Below are positions 1 through 7,521 of a stretch of DNA of 17,001 nucleotides, piece by piece. Positions within the stretch are counted from its first letter, which is position 1, and every line of letters begins with the position of its first letter. Source of the DNA: DATLMR01 sp035537555. Its GTDB lineage: Bacteria > Acidobacteriota > Blastocatellia > UBA7656. A program made the translations under genes and the position numbers. Location of the stretch: assembly GCA_035537555.1 (NCBI GenBank), contig DATLMR010000174.1, forward strand, positions 1-17,001, in the 5' to 3' direction. The notes below the pieces were generated by a model, which saw only the letters and a list, made by a program, of their open reading frames with translations, was not told the origin of the DNA and searched no databases.

Positions 1-1826
1 TTTTCGGCCGCCACGTCCGACCTCGGATCGTCCACGGGCTGCCGGTTTATCAAGTCGCGATCGGAATCAAGATAGACCATCTGAATCCAGAGAGAGGGAA
101 TCCTATCCGCGAGTACGTCCATACTCACGAGCAAGGAGATGCCCGCGTCCTCGATCATCAGCGAGATTCTGTCGAGCGGGTACGAAGGGTCGAGCGGCAC
201 ATAGACCCCGCCCGCTTTCAATATACCCAGGATCGCGACGATCATCTCCACCGATCGCTCTATGCAGATTCCAACCCGCACCTCGGGCCTGACCCCCATC
301 TGCCGAAGGTAGTGAGCAAGCTGATTTGCCCGGCAGTTCAGCTCCCGATAGCTCCATTGCTTTCCCTCGAATTCGACCGCGACGGCGTTGGGCGCGCGTT
401 CGACCTGCCGCTCGAACATTTCGTGAATGCAGGTGTCGCCCGGGAAAGGCCCGCTCGTCTCCGTCCATTCCTGGAGAATCAGGCGGCGCTCCTCTTCCGA
501 TGTCATATCCAGCTCCGAAAGCAGGCACGTGGGGTTTGAGACCATGCCTTCCAGGAGGTTCCTGAAATGACCGAGCATCCGAGTGATAGTCGAAGACTCG
601 AATAGGCGCGGGTCGTAGCTTATTTGAAGGACAAGCTCCTTCTCAGGCTGCACGACAACATTGATCGGGTAATTCGATTTCGAGCTGTGGCGGGTAAAAT
701 CTTCCACCGAGAGGCTCCCGCCTTGTCCGCGAAGCAGATCGTCAACAGGAAAGTTCTCGAAGGCGAGCGTCGATTCAAAGAGCTGGACCCCTCCGGGAAT
801 CGAGCTGCATCTTTGAATGTCCGCGAGCGCGGAGAATTCAAACCCGCGAGCCTCAAACTGGCGCGCCTGGAGTCGCTTGAGCCATTGCAAAAGAGGCTCG
901 GTCGGAATGGCCCGCACGCGCACGGGCAGGGCATTCAAGAAGAGGCCGACCATCGATTCGACCCCCGGCAGGTCGGCCGGGCGGCCCGATACGATGCTGC
1001 CGAACACGACATCCTCTTCCCTTCCGTACCGGCTCAACAGCAATGCCCATGCTCCTTGCGCCACCGTATTCAAGGTCAATTGCTGTTGTCGAGCCATCGA
1101 CTTCAGGGCCGACGTGGCCGCTTCGGGCAATCTCAATTCCTGCTCGATGAAATCCTGCGGGCCGTCTTCAAGATTACCGGGCAAACGATCCGCGGGCATG
1201 GGCGTCGGAGCCGAGAAGCCATCGAGCTCTTTCCTCCAGTAGCGCTCGGCCTCGGACCTGTCCTGCTGCTGCATCCAGGCGATGTAATCGCTGTAAGGGC
1301 GGATTGCGTCAAGCTCGCTGGTCCACCCGGAAGTAAGGCTCTCGTAGAGCACGAAGATCTCTTTCAGGATCAAGGCCACGGACCAGCCGTCCAGAAGCAT
1401 GTGATGGTGGCTCCAGATTATCCTGTGCACGCCCTCGTCCCACGAGACGAGCGTCAGGCGCATGAGCGGAGCCCTGGCGAGCTCGAAGCCGCGCCTGCGC
1501 TCTTCCTTAATGAGGTCCGAGAGTCGCCGCTCTTTTTCCGATTCAGGGAGCCCCGACCAATCCAGTTTTTCGAGCGGCACCTTTACCTGCAGGCGGACGA
1601 CCTGAAGCGGCTCGTCGAGTCCTTCGCCGAAAAAGGCGCTGCGGAGTATCGGGTGGCGATCGATCACCTGCTGCCACGCGCCTTCGAACGCGGGCACATT
1701 CAGATTCCCCTTGAGCGTCCAGCTCAAATTCTCCACATACATTCCCGAGGCCGGGTCATACATAGTGTGGAAGAGCATGCCCTGTTGGACGGGCGTCAGG
1801 GGATATACATCTTCGACATTTTTCAT
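1..1826 (-). CDS. NRPS, partial: condensation domain plus start of adenylation domain (C-A...)
   Basis: This is the N-terminal 608 residues of a non-ribosomal peptide synthetase cut by the left edge. The C domain (about residues 5-450) forms the peptide bond between the upstream PKS-bound chain and this module's amino acid. It opens with VYPLTPVQQGMLFH and has the catalytic motif HHMLLDG at residues 141-147, so it looks active, and its opening resembles ordinary LCL-type C domains. The A domain follows, with motif A1 near residues 491-505 (WSYREL) and A2 near 536-553 (LKAGGVYVPLDPSYP). The window ends just before A3, so the substrate pocket is not visible. I chose the ATG at 1826-1824 because GGGAG (1836-1840) lies 9 nt upstream and the coding pattern begins there. 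The start is 13 nt after the PKS stop codon, which implies co-transcription and probably coupled translation. It lacks a separate N-terminal docking domain: the protein begins directly in the usual T-C linker sequence. Confidence 0.95.
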   Translation of the reverse strand, partial: MKNVEDVYPLTPVQQGMLFHTMYDPASGMYVENLSWTLKGNLNVPAFEGAWQQVIDRHPILRSAFFGEGLDEPLQVVRLQVKVPLEKLDWSGLPESEKERRLSDLIKEERRRGFELARAPLMRLTLVSWDEGVHRIIWSHHHMLLDGWSVALILKEIFVLYESLTSGWTSELDAIRPYSDYIAWMQQQDRSEAERYWRKELDGFSAPTPMPADRLPGNLEDGPQDFIEQELRLPEAATSALKSMARQQQLTLNTVAQGAWALLLSRYGREEDVVFGSIVSGRPADLPGVESMVGLFLNALPVRVRAIPTEPLLQWLKRLQARQFEARGFEFSALADIQRCSSIPGGVQLFESTLAFENFPVDDLLRGQGGSLSVEDFTRHSSKSNYPINVVVQPEKELVLQISYDPRLFESSTITRMLGHFRNLLEGMVSNPTCLLSELDMTSEEERRLILQEWTETSGPFPGDTCIHEMFERQVERAPNAVAVEFEGKQWSYRELNCRANQLAHYLRQMGVRPEVRVGICIERSVEMIVAILGILKAGGVYVPLDPSYPLDRISLMIEDAGISLLVSMDVLADRIPSLWIQMVYLDSDRDLINRQPVDDPRSDVAAE

Positions 1827-1839
1827 CTCGGTTCGCTCC

Positions 1840-4800
1840 CTATATGGATTGGTCGGCAATATCGATTAGAGAGGCCAGCTTTGCGAGCTTGCGCTCATCG
1901 AGCTTTGCCAGAGGAAAATCGGAAGCCAGAGGGCTGGCGGATTTCGCCCGCTCCTGATCCGGCGCCCGGTGTTGCAGCGGGGGCGCAGGCGCTGAGGCCG
2001 CTTCCCCTCCGGCACCGGAGGCTGAGACGGATGCCAGTTCGGCTATCGTTTGAAACTGGAACAACTGCTGTGGCGTTATCTGAATCCCGGCCTGGTTGGC
2101 ACGAGATATGACCTGGATCGCGAGCACCGAGTCTCCGCCGAGCTCGAAGAAGTTGTCGTTGATTCCCACTCTGTCTATTCCGAGCATCTCCTGCCAAAGG
2201 TCGGCAAGAGCGCGCTCCGTCTCGTTACTCGGCGGGACGTAATCGCTTTGCATCTCGGGTCGCGCGTGACCCGGCGCGGCGTCTCTTGCGCCAGGAATGG
2301 CCGCTCCGCTTCGCCCAGGCCCTTGCGCGAATGAACGGGCTTCTTCGATGACCGAGTCAATCTCCCTGACGGAGACGATGACCTGTTGCGGGACGTGGCC
2401 TGACAGGACGCGCTTGAAAATTTCCACGCCTTCGCGCGGGCTCAGCTCCCCCTGAACCGGTGACCCGGAAGCCCCCGCGTCCGGGGAGCGCCCGCCCGCC
2501 TGCATATCCGCGAGCGCCTTCAATTGCGAGTCGACATCATTCACTCGCTTGGCCGTGTACTCTTCGATCTCCAACAGCTCGACGCCGTCCTCGTCCATAA
2601 TCACGATGTCGTAGGCCATCGTCTCTCTCTTCGAATAACCCTGATCCTTGAACCGCGCGTAGCTGTAGACCTTCCTCGTCAGGTCTCCCCTGACGGTAAG
2701 CCGTTTGTAGGAAAGGGGGAGGTAGACGCCATCGTCGGCGAGGTGTTTTTTGGCGACGCCCGTCGCCGCGTCGAGCAGGGCGGGGTGAAGCTTGAAGGCG
2801 ATCAGGTCGGATTCGAACTCTTCCGACAACTCGAAGGTGGCGAGCAACTCGTTTTTGCCCACGCGGACTTTCTTCAGGTTGTCCCACCTGGGGCCGATGC
2901 CCGTCTCTTTCTGATCGTCATCCTCCCCGTTAATCTCTTTGAGATTGCACCTCTCGTAGAGCTCCGCGATGTCGCGCTTCTTAGGAGCCTCACGATCGAC
3001 CAGGGCCATTGTCCCGATAGCGTGATCCTGCCACGAGCCGGATTCGCCTCCGTAAGGGCCTGGCCTGCTTTTGATGATGAAGTGGTGGCCGCTCTCGGTA
3101 CGCTCGACCGCCGTTTGAACGATACTCTCTTCACCATCTCCCACTCTCAGAGGCGTCAGGAAGAAGATGTCTCTGAGCTCGACGGCCTTCATATCCGCGT
3201 GGTCTCTAGAAACGCTCTCGAAGGCGGCGCGGGCCATCTCCAGATAGGCCGTGCCGGGGATGACGGGGTTGCCAACGATCCTGTGCTCGTTCAGCACCCA
3301 GTGGGTCGCGGGACTGAATCTAGTCACAAACTCTTCGCCATCGGCCTTTCGGGAGATGCGCCGGTCGAAGAGCGGGTGAAGGATCGCTTCGGGGTCGATC
3401 GACTCAGGCAGACCTGCCCCCGCGAGCCGCTTCTGCCATCGCGCAAGCATGCCGACCTCGTTCCAGGAGTCCCAGTTTATCGAAACCTCAAGCCCGTTTT
3501 TCCCTGACTCCGACCGCTGCGCGAAGGCATCCAGAAAGGCGTTGGCAGCGCAGTAATCGACCTGGCCCACTCCACCCGTGATCGAGTTGAGCGAAGAAAA
3601 GTGAATGAAGAAATCGAGCCGCTCTCGGGCAAGGAGCGAATCGAGAATGATAGCTCCCTGGACTTTGGGAGCCAGGACGCTCTCGGCGGCTGCCTGCTTT
3701 TTGAGCTGGAACACTCCCCCACCCGCGACACCCGCGGCATGTATCACTCCGTCGATCCGGCCGAAGCGTTCAGTGGCCTGCTTCAACGCCGCTTCCATCT
3801 GCCCTCTATCGGAAACATCCGCCTCGATGATCAGGGTTTCAGCGCCCAGGCCCTCCAGCTCTTCGAGCTTGTGGATTCTTCGGGCCGTTTCGTTCTCCTC
3901 CCCGTTCCGCTCCAGCCAGTGGGCCCGGAGCTCTCTCGGCGGCAGGCCCGAGCGATTTATGAGGACCAGCTTCGCTTTAACGGTCTCGGCCAGGTATCCG
4001 GCAATCTCGAGGGCGATGCCGCCAAGGCCTCCGGTTATAAGGTAGACACCCTGCTCTCGCAGGCGAGCCGATCCTGCCCGCTTCTCTTTCACCTTGAAGG
4101 GCTCATAGACCTGCGCCCATCGCTGGCTCCCTCTGTAGGCGACAGGCCCTTGAAAGTCCTCGACCTCCATTTCGGCCAGAAGCCCCTCGACCAGCGCTTC
4201 GGGCCACGCTCCCTCGTCAGGGATAGAGACATCGACGTTGAGGAGCTTCAAGGCCGAATGCTCCTGGGGTATGACCTTGCAGGGCCCGGCGACGGTCGCC
4301 TTTTCGGGGAAAAGCAGGTCATCTCCTGACACCCTCTGAGCGTTGCTCGTCACGGCCTCGATCAGTATCGGGCCATCGCCTGTCCCGGTGCCGAGCGCCT
4401 GTGAAAGCCGGAGCAGGCTGTAGAATCCGAGAGCCTGCAAGCCCGGCGCGGAATCCGGGACTTCTTTGAAGATCTCTTTCGAAGTCACGGACCAGAGATG
4501 GATGATCCTTTGCGGAGACTTTCCCTGCGACCTCAAGCGGTCGATCAAGAGCCCGTAGTCTTCAGGGCGCTCGGGGTCGATTGAGAAAGCCTCGCCTCCA
4601 TGCTCTTGAAAACTGTCTCCCGCTTCCACGAGCGTTACGTCAAACCCCATCTCCTTGAGCCGCCCGGCCAGCTTGTGCCCCAGCCCGACCCTATCAACGA
4701 AGAGTAGCCAAAATATTTTCTCGGGCGAGTCAGCCTCGCTTATCATCGGCTCCCGCCTGAAAGATTGTTTCCAGACCGGCGCATAAAACCAGTCCTCGAT

Positions 4801-7521
4801 GCCGGTCCTCGCGCGGCCCGCGATACCGGGGCCTACCCCCACCGGGGCGTGCTTTTGAGGCTCAAGCCAGTACCTCTCACGTTGGAATGGATAAGTCGGC
4901 AACGGGACCCGGCGCCCGCTCGCGCCCCCGCGCAGTTTCGACCAATCCAATTCTCTACCGAGAGCCCACAGCCTGCCTGCCGTATTGAGGGCGAACGATT
5001 CGTCGGAAACCTGCTCGTTCGGATGGCGCAAGGTTTGAAGCACGACGTGCGACGCCTGCTTTTTCGCGTGTTGTCGCGCAAGGGCCGCGAGGGTCTGACC
5101 CGGCCCGACTTCCATCAGAACGGCGCCCGGGAGCTTGAGCAGCTCGGCAAGCCCGGCCTCGAATCTTACGGTATGTCTCAGGTGGTCCGCCCAGTAGGCC
5201 GGGTCGGTTGCTTCTCGCGGCGTTATCCACGTCCCCGTCAGATTCGATACGTAACGGATGGCGGGCGGCCGCATCTCTTTCCGCGCGACCACGGACGAGA
5301 ATCTCTCGAGCGCGGGCGTCATCATCTCGGAATGAAATGCGTGGGAGGTGTGAAGGCGGCGGCAGGAAACCCCTCGCGTCGAAAGCTCCCCCTCCGCCTT
5401 CGCAATCGCCTCGACCGGCCCGGATAAGACGCAGGCGGAGGCTCCGTTTATGGCGGCAAGCGATAGCTCGCCGCCCAGCAACTCGCGCGCGCCTTCTTCC
5501 GTTAGCGAGACGGAAAGCATAGCCCCCGCGGGCATCTGCTGCATCAGCTCGCCTCGAACGCTTACAAGCTCCAGAGCATCTTCGAGAGTGAACACCCCCG
5601 CGAGGCATGCTGCCACGTATTCGCCGATGCTGTGGCCGATCATCGCGTCGGGCTTCACTCGCCACGACATCCACATTTTCGCCAGCGCGTACTCGACGAC
5701 AAAGAGCGCCGGTTGCGTGATACGAGTTTGTGTCAGGAGTTGCGATGCCTCTTCGGTCCGCCCTTCTTCCGGGTAGAGATGACGCCTGATGTCGAAGCCA
5801 AGGAGCGGTTTCAGTATCTCGGAGCAACGGTCGACTTCCTGCCGAAAGACGGGCTGGCGCTCATAGAGATCGAGCCCCATGTTCACGTGCTGCGCGCCCT
5901 GCCCGGAAAACATGAAGACTACCGGCCGTTCCTGATCGCTCGCCTCGGCCGTAAATACCCGCTTCGGGTCGAGGGCCTCCAGCGCGGCGGCGGCATCTTC
6001 TCCGTCACGGCAGACGACGGCCCTTCGGTGGCCGAATGCTTTTCGTCCCGCCTGCAACGTGTAGGCGACACCGGCAATATCAGTCTCCGGGTAAAGCCTC
6101 AGGAACTTCGCAAGATTCGCGGTCGCGGCTTCGAGTGCCGCTCCGGTTCGCGCGGAAAGCGGAAGGAGACTCCAGCCCTCGCCGGAAACATCGGGAGCAG
6201 AGGGGGGCGGCTCTTCCAAAATGACGTGCGCGTTCGTCCCTCCTATGCCGAAAGAGCTCACCCCTGCCCTGCGCGGGGAGCCGTTTCTTTTCCAGGGGGT
6301 GAGGCCGGAATTAACGTAGAAGGGGCTGTTCTTGAAATCGATCCTTGGATTCGGCCTCTCGAAATTGAGGGTGGGAGGAATCATCCCGTGCTTCAAGGCC
6401 AGGACGGCTTTTATCAATCCGGCTACGCCCGCCGCCGCGTCCAGGTGGCCGATGTTTGTCTTTACCGCACCGACCGCGCAATAACCCGACCTCTCCGTAC
6501 TGAGGCGAAAGGCCTGAGTGAGGGCCGCGATCTCTATCGGGTCTCCGAGGGAAGTACCCGTCCCGTGCGTTTCGACGTAGCCTATGGTTTCGGCGGGAGT
6601 CGCGGCGACGCTGAGCGCCTCCGCGATGACGGCCCTTTGACCTTCGATGCTAGGCGCGGTGTACCCGACTTTTTGCGACCCGTCGTTGTTGATCGCGGAG
6701 CCGCGTATGACGGCGTGAATGAAGTCCCCTTCGACCAGCGCGTCGGCCATCCGCTTGAGCAGCACTATCCCCGCGCCGCTCCCGTCGATACACCCCCGGG
6801 CTTTTTCGTCGAAGGCCCTGCAATGGCCGTCGGGTGAGAAGATGTTCCCGTCCTGGTAGAGGTAGCCTGCCTTGTGGGGCACAAGTATCGAGACGCCTCC
6901 GGCGAGAGCCATGTCGCATTCCCCGTTCAGGAGGCTCTGGCACGCGATGTGGACCGCGACGAGGGAGGTCGAGCAAGCGGTCTGCACGGTGACGGATGGT
7001 CCCCTGAGGTTCAGCTTGTACGAGACACGGGTCGCCAGGAAGTCTTTGTCGCTGCCGAGCATGGTCTGGTAGGTGCCCGTCGCCTCAACCAGGTCGCGAT
7101 TCGACATCAGGTTGTTTAGCAGGTAAGTGTTCATGTTCGAGCCCGCGAAGACTCCTATGCGGCCCTTGTAGCTCTCCGGATTGTACCCTCCGTGCTCGAC
7201 CGCTTCCCACGCGCATTCGAGGAAGATGCGCTGCTGGGGGTCCATGGTCTCCGCCTCTCTGGGGTTGATGCCGAAGAAAGCCCCGTCGAAGGCGTCGATA
7301 TTTTCGATCACCCCTCTGGCCTTCACATAGGAGGGGTTGTTCAAGAGCGCCGCGTCAAGGCCCGCCTCAAGCAGCTCATCGTCCGAAAAAAACGAGATCG
7401 ATTCGGTCCCATCCCGGAGATTATTCCAGAACTGCTCTATAGACGCGGCGCCCGGGAACCGGCCGCTCATTCCCACGACCGCCACGGCATCGTCATAATC
7501 GAGGTGGTCTGACTTACTCAT
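1840..7521 (-). CDS. Type I modular PKS, KS-AT-KR-DH-T, malonyl-specific
   Basis: The 1893-residue protein is one polyketide extension module that elongates the chain from the upstream NRPS by two carbons. KS (about 10-435) has C183 in TACSTSLVAVH, H319 in VETHGTGTSLGDPIE and H359 in NIGHLDAAAG. AT (about 533-880) has S631 in GHSIGEY and HAFH at 727-730, the usual malonyl-CoA signature. KR (about 910-1365) has TGGLGGIAL, K1286, S1310, Y1323 and N1327, so it looks active; the LDD motif of B-type KRs is absent (AGVAGGG). DH (about 1375-1660) has H1413 in HRIVGNPVIP and D1584 in HPALLDAATG. The T domain carries S1798 in GGDS. DH after KR reverses the usual modular order. The ATG at 7521 is chosen because AAGGAGG (7527-7533) lies 5 nt upstream; an in-frame ATG at 7545 lies inside the previous gene and is less likely. 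The start overlaps the upstream NRPS stop by 8 nt. The C-terminus (SDFPLAKLD...) resembles a T-C linker continuing into the next gene. Confidence 0.95.
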   Translation of the reverse strand: MSKSDHLDYDDAVAVVGMSGRFPGAASIEQFWNNLRDGTESISFFSDDELLEAGLDAALLNNPSYVKARGVIENIDAFDGAFFGINPREAETMDPQQRIFLECAWEAVEHGGYNPESYKGRIGVFAGSNMNTYLLNNLMSNRDLVEATGTYQTMLGSDKDFLATRVSYKLNLRGPSVTVQTACSTSLVAVHIACQSLLNGECDMALAGGVSILVPHKAGYLYQDGNIFSPDGHCRAFDEKARGCIDGSGAGIVLLKRMADALVEGDFIHAVIRGSAINNDGSQKVGYTAPSIEGQRAVIAEALSVAATPAETIGYVETHGTGTSLGDPIEIAALTQAFRLSTERSGYCAVGAVKTNIGHLDAAAGVAGLIKAVLALKHGMIPPTLNFERPNPRIDFKNSPFYVNSGLTPWKRNGSPRRAGVSSFGIGGTNAHVILEEPPPSAPDVSGEGWSLLPLSARTGAALEAATANLAKFLRLYPETDIAGVAYTLQAGRKAFGHRRAVVCRDGEDAAAALEALDPKRVFTAEASDQERPVVFMFSGQGAQHVNMGLDLYERQPVFRQEVDRCSEILKPLLGFDIRRHLYPEEGRTEEASQLLTQTRITQPALFVVEYALAKMWMSWRVKPDAMIGHSIGEYVAACLAGVFTLEDALELVSVRGELMQQMPAGAMLSVSLTEEGARELLGGELSLAAINGASACVLSGPVEAIAKAEGELSTRGVSCRRLHTSHAFHSEMMTPALERFSSVVARKEMRPPAIRYVSNLTGTWITPREATDPAYWADHLRHTVRFEAGLAELLKLPGAVLMEVGPGQTLAALARQHAKKQASHVVLQTLRHPNEQVSDESFALNTAGRLWALGRELDWSKLRGGASGRRVPLPTYPFQRERYWLEPQKHAPVGVGPGIAGRARTGIEDWFYAPVWKQSFRREPMISEADSPEKIFWLLFVDRVGLGHKLAGRLKEMGFDVTLVEAGDSFQEHGGEAFSIDPERPEDYGLLIDRLRSQGKSPQRIIHLWSVTSKEIFKEVPDSAPGLQALGFYSLLRLSQALGTGTGDGPILIEAVTSNAQRVSGDDLLFPEKATVAGPCKVIPQEHSALKLLNVDVSIPDEGAWPEALVEGLLAEMEVEDFQGPVAYRGSQRWAQVYEPFKVKEKRAGSARLREQGVYLITGGLGGIALEIAGYLAETVKAKLVLINRSGLPPRELRAHWLERNGEENETARRIHKLEELEGLGAETLIIEADVSDRGQMEAALKQATERFGRIDGVIHAAGVAGGGVFQLKKQAAAESVLAPKVQGAIILDSLLARERLDFFIHFSSLNSITGGVGQVDYCAANAFLDAFAQRSESGKNGLEVSINWDSWNEVGMLARWQKRLAGAGLPESIDPEAILHPLFDRRISRKADGEEFVTRFSPATHWVLNEHRIVGNPVIPGTAYLEMARAAFESVSRDHADMKAVELRDIFFLTPLRVGDGEESIVQTAVERTESGHHFIIKSRPGPYGGESGSWQDHAIGTMALVDREAPKKRDIAELYERCNLKEINGEDDDQKETGIGPRWDNLKKVRVGKNELLATFELSEEFESDLIAFKLHPALLDAATGVAKKHLADDGVYLPLSYKRLTVRGDLTRKVYSYARFKDQGYSKRETMAYDIVIMDEDGVELLEIEEYTAKRVNDVDSQLKALADMQAGGRSPDAGASGSPVQGELSPREGVEIFKRVLSGHVPQQVIVSVREIDSVIEEARSFAQGPGRSGAAIPGARDAAPGHARPEMQSDYVPPSNETERALADLWQEMLGIDRVGINDNFFELGGDSVLAIQVISRANQAGIQITPQQLFQFQTIAELASVSASGAGGEAASAPAPPLQHRAPDQERAKSASPLASDFPLAKLDERKLAKLASLIDIADQSI
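2542..3399 (-). other. Dehydratase (DH) domain placed after the KR in the PKS
   Basis: This domain spans about residues 1375-1660 of the PKS and should remove water from the beta-hydroxyacyl intermediate to give an enoyl thioester. The catalytic His motif HxxxGxxxxP is intact (H1413 to P1422), followed by GTAYLEMA. The second motif is HPALLDAATG: the Asp (D1584) is kept, but the position four residues on, normally Gln or His, is Gly. Downstream, the stretch at 1693-1727 (SPREGVEIFKRVL, then VIVSVREID) is what normally follows a KR directly in myxobacterial- and cyanobacterial-type modules, so the DH appears inserted between the KR core and its tail. Domain edges are estimated by eye. Confidence 0.8.

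Noticed and set aside
624..2111. Plus-strand open frame of 495 codons
   Set aside because: It is antisense to a clearly recognisable C domain and the PKS tail, and shows no domain of its own; long antisense frames are common in GC-rich DNA.
5632..6837. Plus-strand open frame of 401 codons
   Set aside because: It is antisense to the KS and AT domains of the PKS, with no recognisable protein features.
1840..7521. Enediyne- or PUFA-type iterative PKS, suggested by length near 1900 residues and KR-DH order
   Set aside because: There is no ACP between AT and KR and no C-terminal phosphopantetheinyl transferase. The post-AT linker is of modular type, and the C-terminus is a GGDS carrier domain followed by a T-C linker.
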